From Terriglobia bacterium (GTDB taxonomy: Bacteria; Acidobacteriota; Terriglobia; Bryobacterales; Bryobacteraceae): a stretch of 64,000 bases of DNA. The position numbers were made by a program, and so were the translations under genes. The stretch is taken from positions 1 to 64,000 of the forward strand of contig JAIQFK010000030.1 in assembly GCA_020073305.1 (NCBI GenBank), read 5' to 3'. Below the pieces are notes generated by a model. The model saw nothing but the letters and a program-made list of their open reading frames with translations. It was not told the origin of the DNA and did no database searches. This document shows positions 1-7,389 of the stretch, in pieces. The first letter of the stretch is position 1. Each line of letters starts with the position of its first letter.

Positions 1-160
1 GCCTTGGGTATCGGCCCTTGTTGCGCAGCCGCTCGCTGCCGCAGTGCGGGCACGATTTCAGCCCGTTATGCCGGGCAGAAATCCTCACCCCACCACCGCT
101 GATCTGTAAATCGGTAATCTCATAGTCGGGCAGTCCTAATACGATCTCTGATTTGATCAA
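1..160 (-). CDS. ISL3-family transposase, N-terminal part
   Basis: Read on the minus strand from a TTG at 160, with GGAGGAA six bases upstream, the translation begins MIKSEIVLGLPDYEI and runs to C-P-H-C-G-S-E-R-L-R, the CxxC half of the zinc-ribbon DNA-binding domain that opens ISL3 transposases. Only about 53 residues are visible; the helix-turn-helix and DDE catalytic domain would lie outside the window. The strong Shine-Dalgarno decides for the TTG start. It moves its own IS by binding the terminal repeats. The frame is intact as far as it can be followed. Confidence 0.75.
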   Translation of the reverse strand, partial: MIKSEIVLGLPDYEITDLQISGGGVRISARHNGLKSCPHCGSERLRNKGRYPR

Positions 161-228
161 AACAATTCCTCCAAGAATGTTTTATCAAGTCAGGAATCCT
201 GGGCTGCCCCCATTTCTGATGAAGAGCC
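1..228 (-). mobile_element. Left end of an ISL3-family insertion sequence, cut by the window edge
   Basis: The minus strand ends at 228 with GGCTCTTCATCAG, a GGCTCTTC-type terminus known from ISL3-family elements, and 68 bases inside it begins a transposase with the ISL3 N-terminal zinc finger. The other end lies beyond base 1, so intactness and the usual 8-bp target duplication cannot be judged. The family call rests on terminus and zinc finger together. Confidence 0.7.
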
Positions 229-336
229 GTTTTGCGCGCGGCCCATACGCTGGCACACCTTCGGGGTGGATTAGATACTCTCTCAACACAGGCCGGCACC
301 TCCTCTTCCCAGGGTCGGTTGTCGGTTCTTAACCCT

Positions 337-395
337 TGTCAGAGGTGGGGGATTTTTCGTCCGGCACTGTGAGGATTTTTGCCCCGGCGCTGACA
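337..395. repeat. Paired 20-bp direct repeats in an IS-end-like sequence
   Basis: Two direct repeats, GGATTTTTCGTCCGGCACTG at 350-369 and GGATTTTTGCCCCGGCGCTG at 373-392, sit between TGTCAG (337-342) and CTGACA (390-395). Short repeated blocks behind a TG...CA terminus are typical of IS21-family ends. No istA/istB frame is present here, so this would be a solo remnant. The rest of 229-539 shows no gene. Confidence 0.4.
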
Positions 396-441
396 GATAA
401 ATGGGATGCCGGCCCGGAGCGCCGATCAGCGGCCGGAATGA

Positions 442-462
442 AGGGCGGCGCCTAGCCGCCCT
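442..462. terminator. GC-rich hairpin
   Basis: AGGGCGGC at 442-449 and GCCGCCCT at 455-462 form a perfect 8-bp stem with a 5-base loop. No T-tract follows, so intrinsic termination is uncertain. It separates the IS debris from the DUF2975 gene. Confidence 0.3.
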
Positions 463-538
463 CGGCGCCTATTCTGGCGGAAAGTGCTAAACCCAGTCGC
501 ATTCGGTACATATCAAATATCAATATGCTACCTTGCGG

Positions 539-563
539 TAAACGATAAGTTGCTTATCGTTTA
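539..563. promoter_or_regulatory. 11-bp inverted repeat, candidate operator of the DUF2975/XRE pair
   Basis: TAAACGATAAG (539-549) and CTTATCGTTTA (553-563) are perfect inverted arms around TTG. A 10-bp direct repeat TATCAATATG occurs at 518-527 and 562-571, so the palindrome is bracketed by repeated AT-rich sequence. It lies 48 bases before the start of a two-gene unit that ends in a small helix-turn-helix protein. Autoregulation by that protein is my inference; a hairpin in the leader RNA is the alternative. Confidence 0.5.
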
Positions 564-610
564 TCAATATGTCATGCTGATATTTCCAAGAGATGGAAGG
601 AGAACGCCAC

Positions 611-1135
611 ATGCCCAGTACGTACCCAAACACCTTAGCCCTCTCGAGCAGAGTCCTCCGCGTACTGACCCAACTGAATCTGCTCATGGGGGTGCTCATT
701 ATGGCGCTGCTGATCGCCAGCCTGATCGCTGAAGCTCCGGTCATGAGAGCCCTCGGCGTGCCGCCCGCTCTCTCCAATTCAATGCTGTTCATCGGCATGC
801 GCCTGATCATGGTGATCGGAATCTGCGCTGTTTCCGTCGTGCACTTCATACTCACACGCCTGCTGATGATCGTCGAGACCGTCAGCACCGGAAATCCCTT
901 CGTAGCTGCGAACGCTGCGCGGCTCCAGGCGATCGCCTGGGCGTTGCTGGCGCTGGAGCTGACGCACTACGCTGTCGGCGCCGTTGCCGCCAGCGTATCG
1001 TCTGCGGCCGTGCCGCTCAATATCAGTTGGGGCTTCTCATTGACGCGATGGCTCGCGGTGCTCCTGCTCTTCGTGTTGGCGCGCGTGTTCGAGCAGGGCG
1101 CACGCATGCGCGAGGACCTCGAAGGGACGGTGTAA
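611..1135 (+). CDS. DUF2975-family membrane protein
   Basis: This is a 174-residue protein with four hydrophobic segments: around LNLLMGVLIMALLIASLIA, LFIGMRLIMVIGICAVSVVHFIL, IAWALLALELTHYAVGAVAA and a final one ending WLAVLLLFVLARVFEQG. The layout and the closing FEQGxxMREDLEGTV match DUF2975 proteins, predicted inner-membrane proteins of unknown function usually encoded next to a small XRE regulator, as here. GGAAGGAG at 595-602 precedes the ATG at 611, so I prefer this start to the in-frame ATG at 593. The next gene starts three bases after its stop codon. A membrane partner of the regulator is the usual guess, not shown by sequence. Confidence 0.75.
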   Translation: MPSTYPNTLALSSRVLRVLTQLNLLMGVLIMALLIASLIAEAPVMRALGVPPALSNSMLFIGMRLIMVIGICAVSVVHFILTRLLMIVETVSTGNPFVAANAARLQAIAWALLALELTHYAVGAVAASVSSAAVPLNISWGFSLTRWLAVLLLFVLARVFEQGARMREDLEGTV

Positions 1136-1138
1136 CCA

Positions 1139-1411
1139 GTGTCGATCATCGTCAAACTGGACGACATGCTCCACGAGCGTCGCATGACGCTGACCGAGCT
1201 GTCCGAGAGAATCGGAATCACGCTCGCCAACCTGTCGGTTCTCAAAACAGGAAAGGCACGCGCGGTCCGCTTCTCCACACTCGATGCCATCTGCGCGGCA
1301 CTGCAGTGCCAGCCGGGCGACCTGCTCGAATTCGCCCCAGCATCGCTAGCCGGCGTCGACCAAGCGGCTGCCGCGCCTGGCCACGAAACTGAACCGCTTT
1401 GTAAACCATGA
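1139..1411 (+). CDS. Small XRE/Cro-type transcriptional regulator (YozG-like)
   Basis: The 90-residue protein is almost entirely one helix-turn-helix: MTLTELSERIGITLANLSVLKTG forms the helices, followed by ARAVRFSTLDAICAALQCQPGDLLEF, the usual end of the Cro/C1-type domain in YozG-like regulators. The C-terminal 20 residues are Ala/Pro-rich. It begins at GTG 1139, three bases after the DUF2975 stop, so the two genes are surely co-transcribed; an ATG at 1166 would remove strand one and is less likely. It probably binds the palindrome at 539-563 and represses its own unit, which is an inference from context. Confidence 0.8.
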   Translation: MSIIVKLDDMLHERRMTLTELSERIGITLANLSVLKTGKARAVRFSTLDAICAALQCQPGDLLEFAPASLAGVDQAAAAPGHETEPLCKP

Positions 1412-1665
1412 GAACATTCCACGTTCAGGAGAACGAGGGAACGGTGGAACACACAAATAGTTGCGCAGCGGAGCGAGTCAGTCGTCTATGAATAGCGTTG
1501 CAACGGTGCCGAGGACGAGGGAGATGTCGCCGCGCGGCCACGTCGGCCAACATCCTGTCGCACGCGCTGTGGTACTGGTGTTTGGTGTGAACGAGCAGCG
1601 CTGGAGGGAGCAGGCAAAGGCAACAGGGCAATGAGGCACACACAAACCAACAAGGAGAATATCGA

Positions 1666-2067
1666 ATGAAAAACAACGTCATGTTAACCGTCGCGTCTCT
1701 GCTCTCGATCCTCTTCATGACGTTTCACCTGACGAGCGATACGCCCCTTGCGAGAGTCGGCACGCCCGAGGCAGGGGGCTCGACTCTCGTCTTGGTGCCT
1801 GTCCTCGTGGTCTGGCTCTGCGGAACGCTGTTGCTCGCAGAACGGCGGTCGGGATACATCATCATGCTCGTTGGGTCGCTCATGGCGCTGGGCATGCCTG
1901 TCTTACACACGATGGGCTCGGGAAGTATTGTGGGCCGCGAAGCCGCCAGCTCGAGTGGGGCCTTCTTGTTCGTCTGGACGCTTCACGCGCTCGGGGTGAC
2001 TGGGATGTTCTCCCTCATCCTCTCGGCGCGCGGACTGTGGAGCCTGCAATCGGGCCAGCCGCGGTAG
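1666..2067 (+). CDS. Small four-helix membrane protein, unknown
   Basis: The 133-residue protein starts at an ATG with AAGGAG ten bases upstream. It has an N-terminal hydrophobic segment (VMLTVASLLSILFMTFHL), two closely spaced ones around VLVPVLVVWLCGTLLLA and IIMLVGSLMALGMPVL, and a fourth near FLFVWTLHALGVTGMFSLIL. I recognise no family. It stands alone after a 254-base gap that shows nothing else. Inner-membrane location is clear; function is not. Confidence 0.6.
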   Translation: MKNNVMLTVASLLSILFMTFHLTSDTPLARVGTPEAGGSTLVLVPVLVVWLCGTLLLAERRSGYIIMLVGSLMALGMPVLHTMGSGSIVGREAASSSGAFLFVWTLHALGVTGMFSLILSARGLWSLQSGQPR

Positions 2068-2554
2068 TTCAACAACCCGAACATGGAAACGTCCGTCGCA
2101 CGGCGTAGGTGATCGGCGGATCGGGCTCTGCCGGCGACCGCCGCGCCCAGTTCTATTCAAGACGAATTGCGGGCTTACAACTCGATGGAGCCGGGCCGGT
2201 GACAAAGCACCGCTCAGCACGGCGAAGCACATCGTAGTCCGGGCTTCACGCGCGCATCACCATTCGGTGCGCCTGCGGCGGTGGACCTTCTCTCGCGCTG
2301 CGGCCGATCCACGGGCAGACTGGAACAAATCCCGTTTGGTTTGAAATCGCCAGGGCTCTGGCACTGTAATTGTGGGAGCACCAGGCAACCCACTTCCGCC
2401 GTCGCGCTTAGTTGCCCAATCTTTGCATCCCGGGTAGCGGGCAGTAGAACTCTGGGGCGGAGGCCCTCGTCCGCGCCGGCCCCCCTGTTCCGGCTCCTCG
2501 AATGCACTCAAAACGGAGGCTGGCGAGGGCCCGGACACGGTCAAAGGGCACCCG
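2068..2554. other. Intergenic stretch without a convincing gene
   Basis: The 487 bases between the membrane protein and the first glycosidase-like paralog contain overlapping open frames on both strands with low-complexity Arg/Pro/Ser-rich translations and no start site or family resemblance. I see no RNA gene or terminator here. Confidence 0.5.
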
Positions 2555-4138
2555 TTACTCGGCTTGCACGTTACGCGCGAGAGTCAGAGATCCGTCCGGA
2601 TTGGTCTTCTGGTGACAGGCCCACCGGACCGGGTATCGCACGCCTTTCACTTCGATTTCCGCTTTGAGCTTCAGACCTTCCCACTTCGCACCCTTGGCCA
2701 GGCGGAACTGGGCTTGGCGAATCTTGCCGGGCAGCGGATACCCGGCGTCGAGCCCGCCCTCCGCCAGCACCTTTCCGTCCTCGCCCAGAACGGAGACGCG
2801 CAACACCCCGGGGACTCCCGCTATGCCATCGTTGGCGAACCCGACGATCAGGCCGGGATTCTCGCCCGCATAAGTCCAGATGAGGGAGGGCCGCACATTG
2901 TAGCCTATCTTGCGGCAAATCCGGTCGATCATCTTGGGATACCGCTGGTAGTAGTTCATGATGGAAGCCGCGCTGATCCGATGGCGGTACCACAAGGACC
3001 AGTAGTGCGGGCCGATGTCCATCACGTGCTGGATGGCGTTATCGCTGGAGGTTACGCCTTCACGAGCGCGAATGGCGGCCTCCGATTCCTCGACGATTCC
3101 ATCCGCGCCGCCCACCTCGACCGCTGCCGCGATCCACGGCGGACGGTTGCTGACCGTCTCGATCTGCTGGTTCTCGATGAAGATGGTGTCCGTGCGTAGC
3201 CAGTTATGGCTTCGGATGGTCCGGTCCACCAGTTCGGCGTTTCCCACGCGGCTGACGTCCGGCTGGGTGTTCGTCACCAAAGGCGTTTTGGTCCATTGCT
3301 CGAGCTGCACTTCGAACATGTTGAGCCAGGTGCGTTCCGCAGTCGCGTAATCCGGGAACGGATTGTTCTTGAAGGGCCAGGTATGGCCCTCGCCCCAGAA
3401 CCCGTACATGAACGTGTCAAAAAATTCCACCAGCGGGTTGCCGTTGTACTCCGCCGCCAGCAGCCCATTGAGTTCCCGAAACGCTTCCTGAAAATAGGGG
3501 TGATCGTAGCGCGGCTCTTCGTAGTACGGGTGATCGTAGCGAGGCTCAACGACGCGAGAGGGTCTCTCCGGGCGCCACACGCCTTCGAGTCTTACCATCG
3601 GGACGTTGTGCAGAATGAAATCGGGCAGAGCTTCCTCGCGGTAGTCCGGAGCTCGCATCTGAATCCGAAACCCTATCCGCTTGTTATGCTGCCGGGCCAG
3701 GTCGAAAACCAGCTTCCAGTATTCCGGAAACTCCAGCCGGCCGCGAACTTTTTGGATCTCGCGCCAGGTCGGGCGAATGTACAACTTCTGGCCCAGCGGA
3801 ATCCGCACGAGGTCATCAATCGCCTGTAGCTTGTTATCGCCGACGATCTCGGCGAGGCCCATATTTCCGGTGATGTAAGTGATCGGCCCTTTCCCGAAGT
3901 TAGGAACGACCTCATCCGTCGGAGTGGTGGCCATCACGACCTCCCCGCCGGGATACAGATCTTCGGGAGCGTATTCTGGAAACGGCCCCTGGTTGAGCCG
4001 GTCTTTCACCGGCGGGACGGAGCCAAAAGCGTACTTGTCCCAGTTGTGGGCAACGACGCGCGCCGCGGATTCTTGCACGGTCAGCGGAGCAGCTAGCCCC
4101 GCCAGAGCCATGGTCTTGAACAAGGCCCGTCGCTTCAT
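2555..4138 (-). CDS. Tat-exported glycosidase-like protein, paralog 1 of 3
   Basis: The 527-residue protein opens with a twin-arginine leader (MKRRALFKTMALAGLAAPL). The body is shared with the next two genes: a QGPFPEYAPEDLYPGGEVVM block, a long alpha/beta region, an acidic-aromatic motif FDTFMYGFWGEGHTWP near the middle, then NTQPDVSRVGN, and a C-terminal beta domain ending in VRWACHQKTNPDGSLTL. The GFWGEGHTW motif recalls the GFxGxWGEWH signature of DUF4832-type TIM-barrel proteins, so a glycoside-hydrolase-like role is a guess. The frame is open upstream to 4282, but MKRR at 4138 gives the proper leader. A local 8-residue duplication (PYYEEPRYDH / PYFQEA) is peculiar to this copy. Confidence 0.7.
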   Translation of the reverse strand: MKRRALFKTMALAGLAAPLTVQESAARVVAHNWDKYAFGSVPPVKDRLNQGPFPEYAPEDLYPGGEVVMATTPTDEVVPNFGKGPITYITGNMGLAEIVGDNKLQAIDDLVRIPLGQKLYIRPTWREIQKVRGRLEFPEYWKLVFDLARQHNKRIGFRIQMRAPDYREEALPDFILHNVPMVRLEGVWRPERPSRVVEPRYDHPYYEEPRYDHPYFQEAFRELNGLLAAEYNGNPLVEFFDTFMYGFWGEGHTWPFKNNPFPDYATAERTWLNMFEVQLEQWTKTPLVTNTQPDVSRVGNAELVDRTIRSHNWLRTDTIFIENQQIETVSNRPPWIAAAVEVGGADGIVEESEAAIRAREGVTSSDNAIQHVMDIGPHYWSLWYRHRISAASIMNYYQRYPKMIDRICRKIGYNVRPSLIWTYAGENPGLIVGFANDGIAGVPGVLRVSVLGEDGKVLAEGGLDAGYPLPGKIRQAQFRLAKGAKWEGLKLKAEIEVKGVRYPVRWACHQKTNPDGSLTLARNVQAE

Positions 4139-4152
4139 GAAATGGCGTTCTC

Positions 4153-5700
4153 CTAGCCCTGCGCCACATTCCGGCGCAAGGTGAGCGAACCATCGGGGTT
4201 GGTCTTCTGGTGACAAGCCCATCGGACCGGGATTCGCATGCCTTTCACATCGATTTCCGCTTTGAGCTTCAGACCTTCCCACTTCGTATCCTTGGCCATG
4301 GGGAACTGAGCTTGCCGGATCTTCCCGGGCAACGGATACCCCGGGTCGAGCCCGCCCTCGGCCAGCACTTTGCCATCCTCACTGACGACGGAGACGCGCA
4401 AAACTCCGGGGACACCGGCGACTCCGTCGTTCGCGAACCCGATGATCAGGCCGGGATTCTCGCCCGCGTAAGTCCAGATAAAGGACGGCCGGACGTTATA
4501 ACCGAGCCTGCGGTTGATATCGTCGTAGGTCTTCTGATACTGGCGGTAATCGTTCATGACACCCGCCGCACTGATGTTGTGGAAGTTCCAGAGCGACATG
4601 TAATTCGCGCCCACATCCAGGACGTGAGCAATGCGGTTCTCCGCATCGCTGACTCCGTCGAAGGAGGACGGCGTGGCCGCGGGGCGACCAGCGTGCATCC
4701 CTACTTCGAGAACAGCCGCAGTCCATGGCGGGCGGTTGCTGAGCGACTCAATCTGCATGTTCTCTATGAAGATGCTGTCCGTACGGACCCAATTATGCGC
4801 TCGGATCGTGCGGTCGAGCATCTCGGAATCTCCAACCCGGCTGTAATCCGGTTGGGTATTGGTAACCAGAGGAGTCTTGGTCCAATGCTCGAGTTGCGTT
4901 TCCATCATCCGCATCCAGGTCCGCTCGGCAGTTGCATAATCCGGGAACGGGTTGCTCGTAAACGGCCAGGTATGGCCTTCCCCCCAGAACCCGTACATGA
5001 ACGTGTCGATGAACTCGATCTGCGGATTCCCATTCAATTCCGCGGCCAGTAGGGCGTTGAGTTCCTGGAAAGCTTCCTGGAACGCGGGATGATCGTAGCG
5101 AGGCTCCGAGAACGTCGTCTTCCCGTGCCGATTCCACTGGCCTCCTTCCAGCTTCACCATCGGAACCTTTTCCAGTACAAAATCCGGTAGGGCCTCTTCC
5201 CGATAGTCCGGCGCTCTCATCTGGATGCGGAAGGCGACGCGCTTGTTGTGCTGGCGTGCCAGATCCAGAGTCTGCTTCCAGTACTCCGGAAAATTCAGCC
5301 GGCCGCGCTGCTGCTGGACCTCGCGCCAGGTCGGACGGATATAGAGCTTCTGCCCCAGCGGCAGACGCACCAGCTCTTCGATGGCCTTGGGTTTGTCGTC
5401 CCCAACTATCTCGGCTGTGCCCGAATCCGCGGCAATGTACGTGATCAGGCCCCGGCCATAATTCGGTACAACCTCCTCGGCGGAGGTCGTGGCCATCACC
5501 ACATCCCCTCCGGGATACAGATCTTCGGGAGCGTATTCCGGAAACGGTCCCTGGTTGAGCCGGTCTTTCACCGCCGGGCCGGAACCGAAATCGTACTTGT
5601 CCCAGTTGTGGGCAACGACGCGCGCCGCGGACTCTTTCACGGTCAGCGGAGCGGCCAACCCCGCCAGAGTCATGGTCTTGAACAATTCCCTTCGGTTCAT
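4153..5700 (-). CDS. Tat-exported glycosidase-like protein, paralog 2 of 3
   Basis: The 515-residue product begins MNRRELFKTMTLAGLAAPLT, a twin-arginine leader. It aligns from end to end with its two neighbours, including the leader, the YPGGDVVMATT block, the IDTFMYGFWGEGHTWPF motif and the terminal RWACHQKTNPDGSLTL. Both copies keep the Glu and His of the WGEGH motif, which would be the candidate active-site residues if the TIM-barrel reading is right. The gap to paralog 1 is only 14 bases, and GAGAACGCC precedes the start, so it is translated from the same message. Acts outside the cytoplasm; substrate unknown. Confidence 0.7.
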   Translation of the reverse strand: MNRRELFKTMTLAGLAAPLTVKESAARVVAHNWDKYDFGSGPAVKDRLNQGPFPEYAPEDLYPGGDVVMATTSAEEVVPNYGRGLITYIAADSGTAEIVGDDKPKAIEELVRLPLGQKLYIRPTWREVQQQRGRLNFPEYWKQTLDLARQHNKRVAFRIQMRAPDYREEALPDFVLEKVPMVKLEGGQWNRHGKTTFSEPRYDHPAFQEAFQELNALLAAELNGNPQIEFIDTFMYGFWGEGHTWPFTSNPFPDYATAERTWMRMMETQLEHWTKTPLVTNTQPDYSRVGDSEMLDRTIRAHNWVRTDSIFIENMQIESLSNRPPWTAAVLEVGMHAGRPAATPSSFDGVSDAENRIAHVLDVGANYMSLWNFHNISAAGVMNDYRQYQKTYDDINRRLGYNVRPSFIWTYAGENPGLIIGFANDGVAGVPGVLRVSVVSEDGKVLAEGGLDPGYPLPGKIRQAQFPMAKDTKWEGLKLKAEIDVKGMRIPVRWACHQKTNPDGSLTLRRNVAQG

Positions 5701-5737
5701 AGATGGCGTTCTCCTGTTTCCAATCTCAGACGCCGAG

Positions 5738-7279
5738 TTAGCCTCGCCCCAGGTTCCGGCGCAAGGTGAGCGAACCGTCCGGGTTGGTCTTCTGGTGGCA
5801 GGCCCAGCGAACCGGGTGCAGCACGCCCTTCACTTCCATCTCCGCCCTGAGGATGAGGCCCTCCCACTTGGTGCCCTTCGGCAGCGGAAGCTGGGCTTGC
5901 CGAATCTTGCCGGGTAACGGATATCCCGGATCCAGTCCGCCGCCCACGTTGATCTTTCCGTCTTCGCTCGCGACCGAGATCCGCAAGATGCCGGGGACTC
6001 CGGCAACACCGTCGTTGGCCAGCCCGATGATCAGACCGGGATTGTCCCCTTCGCAAGACCAGACAAATGATGGCCGCACATTGTAGCCCAGCCGGCGGTT
6101 CGCCTCATCGAGCATCTTGGGGAATTGGCGATGATAATCCATGATCCCCGCGGCGCTGATCTTGTGGAAGTTCCACAGCGAAAAGTAATTCGCTCCCACG
6201 TCCATCACATGCTGGATGATGTTGTCGTTCGTGGTGACGCCTTCGTGGACACGAAGCGAATTCGGAGAGCCATCCGAAGTTCCGACCTCCAGAATCGCCG
6301 CCAGCCAGGGCGGGCGATTGCTGATCGATTCAATCTGCATGTTCTCGATGAAGATCGTGTCGGTGCGGAGCCAGTTGTGTGTGCGCACCGAGCGGTCGAG
6401 CATCTCGGAATTCCCAACGCGGCTGAAATCCGGCTCGGTGTTGGTGACCAGTGGGGTTTTGGTCCAGTGCTCCAGTTGCGTTTCCATCATGCGCATCCAG
6501 GTCCGCTCGGCCGTTGCGTAGTCCGGGAATGGCGTGTTCTTAAAGGGCCAGGTGTGGCCCTCGCCCCAGAACCCGTACATGAACGTGTCCATGAACTCGA
6601 CCTGAGGATGGCCATTCAACTCCGCCGCAAGCAAGGCATTGAGTTCCGCGAAAGCCTCCTGAAAGTAAGGATGGTCGTAGCGCGGTTCTTGAAAGCCTTC
6701 CGGATGCGCAGCCTTGCGCCATTCCCCTTCGAGCTTGACCATCGGCACCTTTTCCAGAACAAAGTCCGGCAGGGCCTCCTCCCGGTAATCCGGCGCTCTC
6801 ATCTGAATCCGGAAAGCGACTTGTTTGTTGTACTGCTTAGCCAACTCGAAAACCTGTTTCCAATACTCCGGAAAATTCAGCCGGCCGCGCTGCTGCTGGA
6901 CCTCGCGCCAAGTGGGACGGATGTAGAGCTTCTGTCCCAGCGGCATCCGCACCAACTCCTCGATGCCTTTTGCTTTGTCGTCTCCGAGTATCTCGGCGGT
7001 GCCCATATCCGCGGCGATATAGGTGATCAGCCCCCTGCCGTAATTCGGCACCACCTCATCGGAAGCCGTGGTGGCCATCACCACACCGCTGGGGTAAAGA
7101 TCCTCGGGTGCATACTCCGGAAAGGGGCCCTGGTTGAGGCGGCCCTTCACGGCCGGACCAGAGCCGAAATGGTACCTATCCCAATTGTGGGCGACGACGC
7201 GTCCAGCGGACTCCCTCACCGTCAATGGGGCCGCGAGGCCCGCAAGAGCTGCGGTCTTAAAAAAGCCCCTTCGCTTCAT
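5738..7279 (-). CDS. Tat-exported glycosidase-like protein, paralog 3 of 3
   Basis: This is the first of the three paralogs in transcription order, 513 residues, leader MKRRGFFKTAALAGLAAPLT. It is full length compared with the other copies and keeps the MDTFMYGFWGEGHTWP motif, the NTEPDFSRVGN segment and the C-terminal beta domain. It is closer to paralog 2 than to paralog 1 in several blocks (for example LAAELNGHPQVEF and WMRMMETQLEHW), which suggests two successive duplications. A fragment of another Tat leader overlaps its start. Function is not recognised with certainty; the family is probably carbohydrate-active. Confidence 0.7.
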   Translation of the reverse strand: MKRRGFFKTAALAGLAAPLTVRESAGRVVAHNWDRYHFGSGPAVKGRLNQGPFPEYAPEDLYPSGVVMATTASDEVVPNYGRGLITYIAADMGTAEILGDDKAKGIEELVRMPLGQKLYIRPTWREVQQQRGRLNFPEYWKQVFELAKQYNKQVAFRIQMRAPDYREEALPDFVLEKVPMVKLEGEWRKAAHPEGFQEPRYDHPYFQEAFAELNALLAAELNGHPQVEFMDTFMYGFWGEGHTWPFKNTPFPDYATAERTWMRMMETQLEHWTKTPLVTNTEPDFSRVGNSEMLDRSVRTHNWLRTDTIFIENMQIESISNRPPWLAAILEVGTSDGSPNSLRVHEGVTTNDNIIQHVMDVGANYFSLWNFHKISAAGIMDYHRQFPKMLDEANRRLGYNVRPSFVWSCEGDNPGLIIGLANDGVAGVPGILRISVASEDGKINVGGGLDPGYPLPGKIRQAQLPLPKGTKWEGLILRAEMEVKGVLHPVRWACHQKTNPDGSLTLRRNLGRG

Positions 7280-7379
7280 ATAATTTGTGGCTCCTTTTGG
7301 TTAACAGTTCACGGCCGGCAGGGCCTGCCCCCATCGCTGACTGGAGAAAGGTCCGGCGATTGACATCTGAATCAGACAT
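7257..7379 (-). pseudogene. Orphan twin-arginine leader, remnant of a deleted gene
   Basis: On the minus strand from 7379, MSDSDVNRRTFLQSAMGAGPAGREL is a good Tat leader (NRRTFLQ followed by a small-residue stretch), but the frame reads only 40 codons and then stops inside the start of paralog 3. No mature domain follows. I take it as the 5' stub of a secreted protein whose body was lost, perhaps when the paralogs expanded. Confidence 0.5.
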
Positions 7380-7389
7380 GTTGTTGCCC

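Noticed and set aside
2281-2667. 128-codon frame in the gap before the paralogs
   Set aside because: Low-complexity composition and overlap with the end of paralog 1.
4139-4282. Upstream extension of paralog 1 as part of the protein
   Set aside because: It translates the end of paralog 2 in the wrong frame; the Tat leader at 4138 marks the start.
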